Assembly (NCBI RefSeq): GCF_021018805.1
Contig: NC_086248.1
Coordinates: 25,862,922-25,926,921 of the forward strand
DNA: 64,000 bases
Direction: 5' to 3'
Source of the DNA: Prinia subflava
Taxonomy: Eukaryota > Chordata > Aves > Passeriformes > Cisticolidae
The translations under genes and the position numbers were made by a program. This document shows, piece by piece, positions 13,913-26,212 of this stretch. The notes under the pieces were generated by a model that searched no databases, was not told the DNA's origin, and saw only the letters and a program-made list of their open reading frames with translations. Numbering within the stretch: the first letter of the stretch is position 1; each line of letters begins with the position of its first letter.

Positions 13913-13951
13913 ATTGCAAGTAAGATTTCCATGTCATACTTGCAATCCTTT
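13908..13951. repeat. Perfect 15-bp inverted repeat with 14-nt loop
   Basis: AAAGGATTGCAAGTA at 13908..13922 pairs with TACTTGCAATCCTTT at 13937..13951. The stem is too short for a typical microRNA precursor. It directly follows and slightly overlaps the 24-bp tandem repeat. Confidence 0.75.
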
Positions 13952-16642
13952 CATAGATGTCTTAGACCTGAGTGAAATGCAGCTTCAGATTAAGATTCCT
14001 AAATTCTGATGTCTACTGAAAATGAAAGGATTCGACTCAGTTACCAAAATATAGTGATTTACTACTGCCCAAGAAGTTAACAGCCCATCTAGTCTCCAGC
14101 TACCAATCTGGAAGAGGACCAGTCTCCCACAGACCCAGTGTCATATCTGTACCTGATTTGATGATGTCTCTGATACCATGGGACATCAAAAATGGCGCTC
14201 GATCATATTCAGATAACTGAACCAATCCCACCTTAGATATCTTACCAACAGAGATAACGAAGCCAGGATAATAGCCCAGCCCACTGAAGCAGACATTCAG
14301 CTAAATGTCTCCCCATTTTCCACAAATGACATTAACTATACCTCCATCACCCGTAATAAAAGCATAGAGCTCGTTTAGCATGTAAACATAGGTGCCTTAG
14401 TAAAGAACTAAGTGCCCTACACAGACCAAGAAGAATGTCATCCCAAACAAGTCACTGTGCAAGGCAGAATGTGAATGTGTCAATGTGTCATCCTTACTTT
14501 TCAGATTGTCCCAGCATCTGAAAGTGTTGTACCAGGAAGGTATAAACACGCCTTGTGACATATAAAATTCAATGGTTTGCCAGCTCAAATCTGAGAGAAC
14601 AATGATAAAGAAGTACAGCTACCCCAGCTAGAGACATGCAGACATACTGTGTAGGTGGACACTGCCTGGCGACTAGTTCAGCAGGAAAGGGCCATTTTAA
14701 ATGTACTATAATGGAGGAGTTTATGGCAATTGCATCTAGTGGCATGGCTCACTGTTATATGAAAACACTGGTTGGTTAGTTACCTCTGAGTTGTAAATTA
14801 TTAAAAACATTTAAACAATTAATGTTTCTTCCCAATTTGTTTTAATTGTTTACTGATTCATAAAATATCACTTTTTTGGTGGTATATATCTATTTGAGAA
14901 AGAAGAGGTCTTTCTGGCGTTACTATTTAAGCCTGATTAAGTTTCAAAATTCTCTCATCTAGAAAGTCCTCATAATCAAGCTGAAGCTTTTGATTAGTAA
15001 CATTTACTTTGGGATATTAATATCCACAGACAAATTCCCACTCAGTTTCCTAACATTTCAATTAATCTTCCAATATATTCCAGGGCAGCTCTTCTAAGCA
15101 GTCTTCTGTAATGCAGCAGTGTATCCCTGAGAGCATGATGATTTCAGTTCATTTTTCATTCTCAAAAACATTAGAGAATGACATCTTTGTATATGAGATA
15201 AGTTTGGATGGCACCTCAGCTCCAATCCTTAGATGAGAACCATTAACTTCAGAAAGTCCTTATCTCCTTCTGGGACTAGAAACTCTAGCTATATTCAGCA
15301 TTAAGATGAACTCTTCCCTGCTAAGTCTATTTCCGTCCAGTGCTCTCAATTATGCTTCATATGCCAAGAGAAAGCAGTTTTAATAAAGCCTTCACAGTCT
15401 TTGTAATAGAAGAGGCAAACCCATACATTTCCCTGTTCAGCTTCCTGAGAAAAGAACTTTGCTTTACCTTTGCACTACAAAGAAACACTACACCATTTTC
15501 TTCTAACAAAAAAACATTCCTCTAGCAGCAGTGTGTTCTCCAGGCAAACTTTACGCCTCAGAATAGCTGCATTACCATTCCTTGGTCTCCTAAATACTCA
15601 AAATTCATGAAATTTTAATAGGATTGTGGTAGCACAGAACTTGAGGCATCTTCCTGCACCACTTTTACCATTCTAGAAAGAGAGAGGCCAACCATTCCAG
15701 ATACAAGCAACAGATACAGGGGACAGTCAGACTTCGAGCAGATAGGGAAATATCCCAGCCAGCCACTGTCACACAGAACATTTAGACAGGTGGGAAATAC
15801 CTCTTCATGTATTTTTAAATTATCAATCATGATGCAATGTACTGTATTTTTTTCCTAGTCCATTATCTTGACTTAAAATTTATTATCACAGGTTTGTTTT
15901 AATATACTCAAAAACAGATTGCCTGATCTTAGGGATCTGATAAGTCTGATGCAAGACTTATAAAATATTCTTGCCCTTAATTTTAATCAATACTTAATTT
16001 TAGCAACGCACTGCAAGTGAAATATAATTTTCTCCCCATCCCTTCTCCAAGAAACTGGCAAGTTCATAGTGGCTACAGGAAAGAAACACAAATATATTTA
16101 CTATTCAAAATTAAACTTTTTAAAAATCTCTTTTCTCATAATAATAAAAAGTTGCTCGTTAACTAAAAAATCAACACTCCTTGGTAAAATTTATTTCAAT
16201 TTAACTTTTTTTTTGTCTTCTCAGAGAAACAAAGATTGTCCAGAGCTTTTACAGCAGCCTGTTCAAAATATTTGACCATTTTTAGGACTTGATGTTCTAT
16301 GTTTCAGGTACTAGTATAAAGAAGATTTTATTCAAAGCTTCAGTTCTCAGTCTACTCAGGGCAACCCAGCAATTCACTTCAAATCAGAAAATCTCCTTGG
16401 GGTATGACTTTGTATCCAAAGTGACTACAGCAATTGATAACTACACAGAGAAGGATGGATGGACATCACATCCATCTGTAGCAAGGACAAAACCACCAGA
16501 GCAGCTGCTGAGCTCTCACCTTTCTGACATACAGCACTGTTATCTGAGAAGTGCATACCTCCTACTAAACATCCTGGGACTGGTTTGGATACAGATGCCA
16601 ACATTCCAGTCATTTCAGACGGATATAAAATAGGTACTTATG

Positions 16643-16716
16643 TTTAAACCATGTTTAATCTTAACCAAGATTAAACCATGTTTAATCTTAACCAAGATTA
16701 AACCATGTTTAATCTT
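16643..16716. repeat. 27-bp minisatellite with palindromic units
   Basis: Two identical 27-bp units (16651..16677 and 16678..16704) plus partial copies on each side. Each unit contains TTAATCTT, AACC, AAGATTAA, an 8-bp perfect inverted repeat with a 4-base loop. Confidence 0.88.
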
Positions 16717-18773
16717 CCAGATGCTATACAAATCTGGACATAAATAATATAACTAAGCCATAGACAGTAGACAGCATTATACAATTAGATCTGTAGAAAC
16801 ACAACCTCAGAAAGGGTGTGTTTTTCTGATTTTGTAGTTTAAAACTATTTGAAAACCATATGTCACGAACGTTATCATGTAAACAAAAGTGGGTATCATT
16901 TTTCACAAACCATAAGATGCTATAAGATACCAAACATTACATACCAAACATTTAACTTTTTATAAATCACCTGATCAAACAAAAAATGGATAGAAAGTAT
17001 GTTCAGAAGTGAACAGTAACCTACTTTGAATGCAAAGTGACCTTAGCTCATTGTAGTAAAAAATAATATGTACAGACAATTCTGTGCCCATCAGCAGCAT
17101 CATGTTTTAGAAAAATCAGCAGAAGTTTCTGAAAAGCAAAGCTTTCCTATCACCATTACCTATTACTCATTAAAAAGATCCAGAACAAGGCCGAGATGCA
17201 TCCTGCCTAAGGAAATTATAACCTAAAATACTGTAAAAGTAAAACCACATTTGAGTGTGTGCCTGTAAAGGAAGGGAGAAAATTAGGAAACTAGGAGAGA
17301 GATTGTACATGCTTTGCTTTTTAAACCACTCTTTTGAATTGCAGAAGTTCTGAATCATTTATTAAATAACACAGAATAACGGAGGTTTTAAGAGGGAGAA
17401 GCAAACATGACAGCTTAGGGAAATAGGGTGGAAAGAATCACCTGAAATGCACTTAAGAGCAAAGCAGAAAAATGTCATGGCTGTAGTATGAAAGTTGTTT
17501 TGTTGGGAATGGAGAGGGAAACTGTGTGATGAGTATGAGGAACACAGTGTCATCATGTGGAGCTGTGGAAACCTGATAGCAGAGGAAAACAAATGAAAAC
17601 GCATTGGATATTATCAACATCTTAATATACACCAACTAACTAAATACAATAGGGTCAACAAACTTCCCGTGGCCTCAAGACCAGCTATAAGATACAACTC
17701 ACATCTGTTTGCCTAAACTAACTATGGCAAAAATGTCAACTTTTTGCTCAACTCTCAACCATTCCCAGGCTCTCTCTGGGATAATTCCAGTTGGATTGCC
17801 CCAAAATCATATCAGAAAATATCTCACTAAACAATGTGACCAAAAGTGCCAGTCCTTGTGCTTCAGTACTATCCCATTTCATTTAACACTATGGATACAG
17901 CTTTTGTGTATTAAAGGAAAAAGGGGCAAAGGATTACAGAACATTCTTTGATTCCCTCACCACTTTTCCATATCCTACACAGGCTCCCTAGCAGAGGACC
18001 ATTCCAGTTCTCTTTCAAGTGATGAGTTTGTAGATCCTTCCATCCTAGCCTCACGCCTCTGCCAGTACAAGAGGCAAACCTGATCCAGTGCACAATGTTG
18101 GCCATTAAGTGTTACGTCTTCAACCTGTCCACAAAATCGTGTGAGTAGGCTCAGACAATGTGAGTTCAGTTAGGCATTAGACTTTGTGTTAATATTTATG
18201 TACCAGTACAGGGAAATAACCCCTCTCTGTATTCCTCTTAGGTATCAATGAGGGACTTCTGGAACTACAAAATGACTGGGATCATTTCGCAGCTCACAAT
18301 GGCAGTGTAAATATCGATACACACAGTAAGCTTTCAGGTGTGTTCCAGCATCTGACTGTTCCCAATGAAATCACCAGCTGAACCCCATGCTTCTCAGAAA
18401 TTAAGATACACTGAAAGAATAGGAGTTTGGAAGACACTACTCAACCTTCTAAACAGATGCAGCCTGAACTTACATTGATCATCAACTTGCTTAGTCATTT
18501 CCAGCTGAAAGAAGGAACAGTACTATTTTTCCAATATGAAATCTTTTTTTCGACCAATCTTATAATCTTATATAAAGCACTCTGCAGTGGAGAGAGTCAG
18601 TTTGATTTATTTGTTGCTAGTAGTAGTTGCTATGTAGTACTTACAGAAAATGAAAGTCAAACCTTGGTTTGTTATTAAATGCCCTCTAGAGTTAATTACT
18701 TCCACAGGTGACTATAGTACATAATTAGTCTATTTTATGGGTTTTTAATGCACTCCTTAATTTTACAACTGTC

Positions 18774-18983
18774 TGGGTTTTTTGTTGTTTTTTTTGGAGG
18801 TGGTTTTTGGTTTTGGTTTGGGTTTTTTGGGGGGATTGGGTGGTTTTTTTGGGGTTTTTTGTTTGTTTGTTTGTTTGTTTGTTTTTTGGTTTTTTGTGTT
18901 TGTTTGTTGGGGTTTTTTGGTTGGTTTTGGTTGGGTTTTGTTGTTGTTGTTGTTGTTGTTGTTTATTTTTTTGGGTTTTTTTG
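18774..18983 (+). repeat. G/T-rich low-complexity tract
   Basis: About 210 bp made only of T and G apart from a few bases. It contains (GTTT)n at about 18860..18881, (TTG)n at about 18939..18962 and several G runs of 3 to 6. The open frames of up to 93 codons on both strands are single-residue-rich artefacts. Confidence 0.9.
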
Positions 18984-19034
18984 AAAGGATAAAAAGATTC
19001 AACCAATAATTTTCCAGAATACCTCAGTAAAGCC

Positions 19035-19203
19035 TATCTTCAACCCCTGGAATAACCTCCCATGGTAAATCCCCATCACTGGATGTTTTCAGTACATGAT
19101 TGGTTGCAGTGCTAGGTAATCTCATACAGGCCCCCCTTCCCACAGAAAGTGAAACCAGATAATCTCTCAAGGTGTATTCCAGCTTGGGCTGCTCTATGAC
19201 TCT
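19035..19203 (+). mobile_element. CR1 LINE 3'-end fragment
   Basis: Matches the last part of CR1 in sense orientation: CCCCATCACTGGATGTTTTC, GTGCTAGGTAATCTCAT, GATAATCTCTCAAGGT, then GCTCTATGACTCTCAC, a worn version of the terminal ATTCTATG repeat. It is strongly 5'-truncated and begins just after a G/T-rich tract. Confidence 0.75.
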
Positions 19204-20472
19204 CACTCCCCTTTAGAATAAATTAAAGTTGCTTTTTCATAAATCATTGCAAGTCAGTCATGATGTAGTTAACTGTACTTTGTCTTTTCCTTGTTCTTTA
19301 AAGTAAAAGGACTAAACACACCAATTGCTTCCCATAAAATTAACATATTTTCATTTCTCATCCTTGCCAAGTAAGATATTCTGACAATATTGTAATTATT
19401 TTCTGTTAGCAGTTAGTTACATAAAGTTACAGTTGGTCCTGTAGTACTTTATCCTGCCCTAAATACCACATTAAAGGATAGGCTCCTGTCCAAAAAGCCT
19501 TACCCATTAATCTAGTTACCCAAATCTAGGTGCATCTTGCTGCATCACATTTATAATCTGGAGCTTCATACACACATCTGAACAGCTGTACCTAATCAGA
19601 AAATACACATATAAGGAAATTCTGCCCTCGTGCAGCTTCCTTTTCATCACAATCAACAGTGTTAACTCTGGCCATACTGCTATTTCAGAAGCAAACCACT
19701 TCTCCAGTTGTTTTCACCATAATCAGTTTTTAAACCATACCTAAATTATGCTACTTCCTCTGTCACTATTAATTTTCTTTGCAGCCTAGTATGAAAAATC
19801 TTATCAAAGGCTTTGTGAAAATCCTAGAACATTATGTCTGACAGGTAACCTTTATGTACTTTACCTACTTTTTTTTCAAAGAACTCCAACAGACTAAAAA
19901 AGAACACTCTTCCTCAGAGAAATTCGGATACTTTTTCCCCATCACACTACACAAACACTCTACTCAGTCTTTAATTATAATCTTCATCTTACCCAAAATT
20001 CTCAAGAAAACTCCTAGACTGTAACTCACTATATCTCCTGCCTTCTCCCATAAGGACAGTATGACAGTACTGACACTACAGTCTTCTTTAAAAATTACTG
20101 GTTGGAAATACAGTGTGCTTTACCAGTTTTCCATTTTCATAAGTGGTTTGATTCAGGATATTTAAAATGTGCATAACATTCTAAATATACATAACACTTC
20201 ACAGATACGTAGTGATGGGTCAAGTCTATCCTGTGAAATTTATAACCTACTAAATAAGGCTATTTAGAGAAACACTATCCAGATCTAATTAACTTTTGCT
20301 TTATTTCATATTTCTACAGACAGAAATAATATTCGATTCAGTCAGATGTTTTATGAAATAATAATTTTGATTCTCAGTATAGAGAAACACAACGTGTAAG
20401 TGAAACAAATACTATAAAACTAGAAAGCTGTATTATACATGTGCATATGTGTATAACTAGATAGAGTGTGTG

Positions 20473-20506
20473 CATATATATATATATATACACACACACA
20501 TATATA
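20473..20506. repeat. (TA)n(CA)n microsatellite
   Basis: Alternating TA then CA then TA dinucleotides. Confidence 0.9.
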
Positions 20507-23500
20507 GTTTTACCACTAACACAAGCTTCCATAAAATAAAAGACTGATAATTATTTCGGAAAGATTAGGGAATTAATTAAAACAAAAAGGAAAGCATATA
20601 TACTAATAACCAGTCTCAAACTACTGTGTTGCAAATAAGATCATCCACATCAAATACACTCTCAAAGCTGTTTGTTCAATACAATATCATGGTAGTTTTC
20701 ACAAGTGCAATTCAAATATCAGGGTTAAAACTGGGATTGATTCCTTCTTAGAAAACGTGAAGCTCATGCTCAGACCTTATTTTCACAAGTGCTTGATGAG
20801 CTAAGGAACACGTTGTACTTAGAGGTAACATTCCAGCATTTTTTTTTGTTGCTTTTTTGTTTCACTGGCATCTCTCTGGCCTACTGACATAAAAGAAAGT
20901 GGCTTGGAGCAGAGGCAAAATGCCTCTGCAGGTCCTGGCAGACTAGGAAATAGTGACCTTCTCTAGCAGTCACTCTTGGAAATGCTAGCTGGGGGAAAAT
21001 GAGATGAAGCAGCACTGAAGAGAAATGAGCTGGCAGTTTTGCCTCCAAGCAAACTAATATATATGTGTGACTCCTGGGGAGGAACTGTTCAGGAGCAAAG
21101 AGCTACAATATCTGCATGGTTATGCCAAGATGTCACTGCTCTCTGGAAGCAAACTCTACATTTTTGCTGGTCACTGACTGCTGAACGACACTAGCCCGGT
21201 TTATAACATTGCTGTGCTACCTTTATACAAGAACTGATTTGCTGTGGGGTTTTTGGAAGCTGTTTGGCTAACTATTGTTTCTCCATTTTTTTAATGTTTC
21301 TTTGTATTCTCACACTATTTCCAGAAAAAAAATTGGGGGAAAATTAAAATAAAAAATAAAATAATTGGCTTGCCTGAGAAACATTTAGTGCAGGAAAACC
21401 AGCACTAGTTTGCCATGTGGAGCATACACAGGGACAGACACCAACTGTGTTCAAGCAGCATAGAATTGAATGTCTGCATGAGCTGGTGAAGTTCTGGCTA
21501 CAGAGTTAGGAATAAGAAGGCAAACGTTCTCGGGTATTGAAAAGCAAGTGGAAAGGATACAAGTATTTTAGCTGTTTTATCTATTTGGGTTATTTGCATA
21601 ACACTAATTTTCATGAGTCATCACTACTCTTAAAATTTTCAAACAAATGTGTTTGTAGAATAAAGTAGTTGTATTTGGGTAGAAAAATCATTTAAAATTA
21701 ATAATTCATCTATGTTAGACCAATATTATAGTTTTTCTTCTCCTTTGTACTGGAATTTGGTGTTTTACAATGCATGAATAATGATACATTAGAAGAATAT
21801 AACTATCAAAACCAATTCACAGGTATATTTTTGTCCTTACATAGTAAATTTGGATTTACTAGCAATGTGTTTCCGAAATGATGCTATTCACTGCTTTTTA
21901 CTATAAACCAAGTCACACTTTTAGATCAAGCTGGAATTAAAGGGAACACTATTAAGTAGATTTCTGACTAGTACAAAGAGACATTAAAGATAATAACAGA
22001 TAACATCAAGAAACCCAGAGCTAATAAGTTCCTCTATCCTTGCAGTCTTTGTTAAAAAAAGAAAAAAGATTAATACAGCAAGATAGCCTTAAAGCATGAA
22101 AGATCTTGGAATAGTTTTAGGTTAAATACTACTTAGATAAGTCGGTTTTTAGTTATCAAACTGGTTGAGAATTTATACTCTATATATATAATAGAATTGA
22201 TACTAATTTCATAGAGGTAAGATACAGTGCAAAGCTCAAGCAGACAATCCTGACTAAAATTGTACTTGCCTCACATAAGGCAGACCACTTGCTGCAGCAT
22301 GGTCCAGGAACTGTGTTCAGCTGGGATTCTGGTTAGGACAAACATCCTTGTACTTCAGCTGTCAGCAGGGCCTCTGCAGTCAGGGCCAAAAGGATTCCAA
22401 CTGCTTTGTGGCAGCTAGCAAAAAGCAAGAGGAAAGACAAGAAGAAGAAGGCAAAGAAACAGTGGCAGAAGTCTTTAGGGAAGAAAAAGGATGAGGAGAA
22501 ATCACTGTGACTTGGAGAACTGGCTGAGATAATGCTAATACTGCTAGTAAGTATATTTGAAAAACCAAGATTTTTGAAAATTTTGAAAGACTGAAAAGGC
22601 TAAAACACTACCAAGATTCAACAGAAGAAAAGGAAATAATATCAAATTTTAAAAAATTAAAATTATCAGTAGAAATTAATGAATTCTAAACATTAGAAAG
22701 ATACCAAATAATTGCTATCTCAGACTTACTACAAATCATGGCATATCTGCTTTTGCAGCAAACAAATTTCTAAAGAGCACTGAAAATACTTCAGCTTTTT
22801 AAACCAAGTATCGTCTAGATGAACAATGTTCATTTCTACTGAACATAAAATCCTCCTTGCACCAGTACTCTACACAGGTTACAGTACGTCGTGCTTTCAA
22901 TGGGATATCTGGGAAGATGCTAGCAAAATACATTCTTTCTATTAAAACTGCAGATAATTTTTCCAGCTGGTAAAACCCAAGGAGCAATTTAACAAAACTG
23001 AGCTTAGAACAATGCATCAAAAAAGAGACAAAGCCCATAAGAAGAAGAGCTAGGAATTAATTTTGTTTACCTGTGTAAGAGTTCTGTCAAAATTATACCC
23101 GTATTTTAGGATGAAACTGCATGCACACCCAGAATTTTTAGGCAGCCCATGAAGCTTCAGTATCCCACTAAACTTGAAAGAAGCCAGTACAATAGAAAAA
23201 AAAAATTAAAGATTCATACTTTCAAATTCTATCTTTTTTTCTTAATTCCTTATAATTTAATCTCAGAATTGTAATTTTTAACTATTTTGGTAGACTTAGA
23301 GATTATTTAATTGAATTTTTTCAGGCTGAAGATCAAACAGAGCTTTACTAGGACAGTTTTTCAAAACATGAAACTGACATTTAACTTACTCAAAATGCAA
23401 TTACCTTTTAGACTACCAAGAATCTACCATCTTAATAAAAGCTTAGGTTAAGGAGGACATATTTATTAGTGTCATTGAGATAATTGCATTTGACTCTCTT

Positions 23501-24860
23501 TGCTGGCTGTAAGAACTTTAAACAGCAATTTTATTATCTGACCTAAATGTGTAAGTGATAAGCAAAACATGACTTGGCAAGTGGCAGCTTAAACACCTCC
23601 TGCAGCCCATCATGCCTTAAGAGACATAATATGTTTTTAAAATAAAACTCCAGAGAAAAAATGTTGGTCTGCTTCCTGCAAGGAAGAACTCCAGGGTAAA
23701 GAAGTCAAGATATTGTCAGAGAAAAAATAAACTGATTAGGAAGAGTCATATGCCAAACAGACACAGGCACACAGTTGGCATCATAACTAGAGATTAATGC
23801 AACTCCAACCTACATTAGTTTTAATAAAAAATTATTTTTCAAGCTGCTGCATTAGGTGGACATTTAGCATTGCTGAACGTGGAGACAGAGTTGCGGTGTC
23901 AAATGAACAGAACTGAACAACACTGATCTCACTCTAAGCAGAAAATCACACACTGGAGGATAGCAGAGATCCCACAAAGCAGGCATTCACAATGTGTAGT
24001 CAGCAAACTGGGGCACTCACTCCTGCAGCATGGTTTATTATCTGAGCAGGAAAAAACAGCCGCAGCCATTCAGTGTTTGGGTTCTTGGTAGAGCTTACAC
24101 CATTCCTTTTCTGCATCCATCCACCTGTATGAGAGTACTAAATGGCGTATGTTAGAGGCAGAAATGCTTTATTTGGTCTGAAGACTTGCAGTAGTCCACA
24201 AGGAACATCCTCTTTAAAGTGCACACAGCGGTGCACGTCTCTTGGAATTTAATCCCCAAGATGCTGTCCCAGAACAGTATTACAATTTACGTCATCTCAT
24301 TTCACTCACTTTGCCTTTGTGATGCTTCCAAAGCCCCAAACTCGGCTGCGCAACATCTCTGCACACTCTTGTTAAAACAAAACAACTTCACAGTACTGCA
24401 ACAGCAGCATTTTATTAGTAGGTATCGCATTTTAATCTGCTTATTCTTTGTCTGTGAATCTTCCATACATCCAATTATTCCAAAACGTTAATGTTCTGCT
24501 TGTGTTTTGCTTACTGCTTATTATTGGTTCCACAACAACAATGAATCGATGTAATATTGTATATAGCCTTGCTCCCAAGATAAGAGAAAGCACTATACAC
24601 CCTACACCGACTATGGTAACCAGACAGCCTTTAGTCAATATAAACACATTGATGAAAACTTTTTTCTACTTAAACAAAAAAGCAAGTCACTTACAGGTTC
24701 CATTTCAGGGTAAGACCAGATACTGTATTAAAAAAGAGAACTACGGTAACACAACCAACAAATCTACTGAAGATTTCAAGAAATTACAATGCAGGAAATC
24801 AAGTGCCAACAAAATAATACATTTCAAAGGAGGCTGCTAGCTGAATCCAGACTTCTGGAC

Positions 24861-25301
24861 TGTTATAAACTACTCCAAACCCAGTTCAGAATGAGTAAAT
24901 AAATTTAATTTGAACGCCATTAAAAGTTACAAAGCAAAGTGGGGGGTGGGGGGAACAGCCCTGGGAGCTTTGTGGGACTCCTTCTACCCACCAGAGGCTC
25001 AACTCACAAAATGAGTCTTTTATACCCTGAGCCTCATTAATATTCATAAGCAGTCCTTATCTATCCTCCTCATTGGTGGAGTCCTCATGCCTTGATGGGT
25101 GGTGAGATGTTACTCTGTCAGCTCTCCTAGCAACAAGTGCCCCCCCACACCCCGCAGCCTCTTCCAAGGGCCATCAAAACTATATTGTAACAACAAAAAT
25201 ACATATCAAAAGAACTGAAAACCCCAACAAAACTTCTCCCCACCACACTCAACAACCCTTTCTCATTTGCATGAGCCAATCATCATCCCTTATTCATAAC
25301 A
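24861..25301 (-). mobile_element. Solo LTR, 441 bp
   Basis: On the minus strand the block starts TGTTATGAATAAGGG and ends GTTTATAACA, giving TG...CA ends with a perfect 6-bp inverted repeat (TGTTAT/ATAACA). Inside the first part are an octamer-like ATGCAAAT and ATTGGCT, and at 25016..25026 a clear TATA box (GGTATAAAAGA on the minus strand), as expected of a U3 promoter. There is no polypurine tract before it and no primer binding site after it, so it is a solo LTR. Flanks (GGAC and GGGC) are at best a worn target duplication. Confidence 0.68.
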
Positions 25302-25318
25302 GGGCTGAATGGATGAGC

Positions 25319-25569
25319 TGTGTTGGGTTGACCACTGCTCTATCACTGCCCTCCTCAAATGGACACGGGAGAGAAAATACAGCAAACGTCTCCTAGGTTG
25401 AGAGAAGAGAAGGGAGGGATCCACTAGCTATTTATTGATACCAGCAAAAGAGACTTGAGTTGGGGAAATTACTGAATTTATTACCAATTAAATCAGGGAA
25501 GGAAAATGAGAAATAAAACCAAACCTTACAATCACCTTCCCCCTCCTACCCCTCCCAGTCTTAATTTTT
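25319..25569 (-). mobile_element. LTR of a common passerine retrovirus family, 3' part
   Basis: The plus strand starts TGTGTTGGGTTGACC and runs through TCTATCACTGCCCTCCTC, ACACGGGAGAGAAAATA, AATTTATTACCAATTAAATC and AATGAGAAATAAAACCAAA. This is the reverse complement of the same family found at 52290..53137, with the polyadenylation signal inside GGTAATAAATT on the minus strand. About 35 bp that normally follow the first 15 bases are deleted. The rest of the element continues at 26029 beyond an insertion. Confidence 0.75.
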
Positions 25570-26028
25570 GTTGAGGAATCCATTCAGTACCAGTACCTCA
25601 GTGAGCAGCTGCAGTGGGAGCCCCAGGCTGAGCTCTGGGAGCCCAAACCCAAAGCACAAGGCTGGGAATTGCTGGCCCTTTGCAAAACAAAGGGCCTGGG
25701 GACCTGTGGCCTGGCCAGGGGACTGGAGATTCAAGGACACAGCAGAGCCAAGGGTTCCAGACTTTCGAGCTTAGACTGTGGGAGGATAAAAGCCCAGGGG
25801 GTCCTTTGGGGTTCCTCCTCAGGGGCACCAGCTTGAGCTGCTATTTTTTTTTGTCATTGCACCAAGACCAGTTCATCTGAGACTCTGCTGTGGGAATCTG
25901 TTTTTCAGCCAGCTCAGAGCCTGATGTGACCGTGTGAGTGTGGGGGTGCAGCTGCGAAGGCACCTCGGTCCCAGCTCAGGTGAGCGAGTGTGACTGGTAG
26001 AGTGGCTCCTGGGTGGCCAGGCAGGGAC
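25570..26028. mobile_element. Unidentified 459-bp insertion within the LTR
   Basis: GC-rich segment that splits the LTR; both flanks are runs of T (TTTTT), compatible with a short target duplication. On the plus strand it contains a TATA-like GGATAAAAGCCC near 25785, followed by a G/C-rich stretch, a T run and a possible splice-donor-like AGGTGAGCG near 25980. This looks like an LTR or a small non-autonomous element, but the ends lack a clear TG...CA or inverted repeat and I do not recognise the family. Short open frames of 66 to 76 codons on both strands show no known domain. Confidence 0.4.
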
Positions 26029-26212
26029 TTTTTTTTAAAACTTTATTCCTGATTCTCTCCCTTGTTGCCCCATCGGAAGTGCCAGGCATTAAGGCTCGTT
26101 CATCACACATTGACTCTGCCACTTCTTTCTCTTCAGGGGAAGGACTCCTCACACACTTTCCCTGTTCCAGCATGGGGTCCCTCCCATAAGTGACAGTCCT
26201 CCATGAGTGGGT
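26029..26212 (-). mobile_element. Same LTR, 5' part beyond the insertion
   Basis: The reverse complement contains GAGGACTGTCACTTATGGGA, CCCCATGCTGGAACAGGG, GAGGAGTCCTTCCCCTGA and AAGTGGCAGAGTCAATG. These correspond to the GGAAGGACTCCTC and TAGTGGCAGGGAAAATG parts of the copy at 52290..53137. Only the last of the internal ~60-bp repeats remains, so the element is 5'-truncated near 26212. Confidence 0.7.

Noticed and set aside
24448..24840. 130-codon plus-strand open frame
   Set aside because: Composition looks random, no known motif, and it ends at the border of an LTR.
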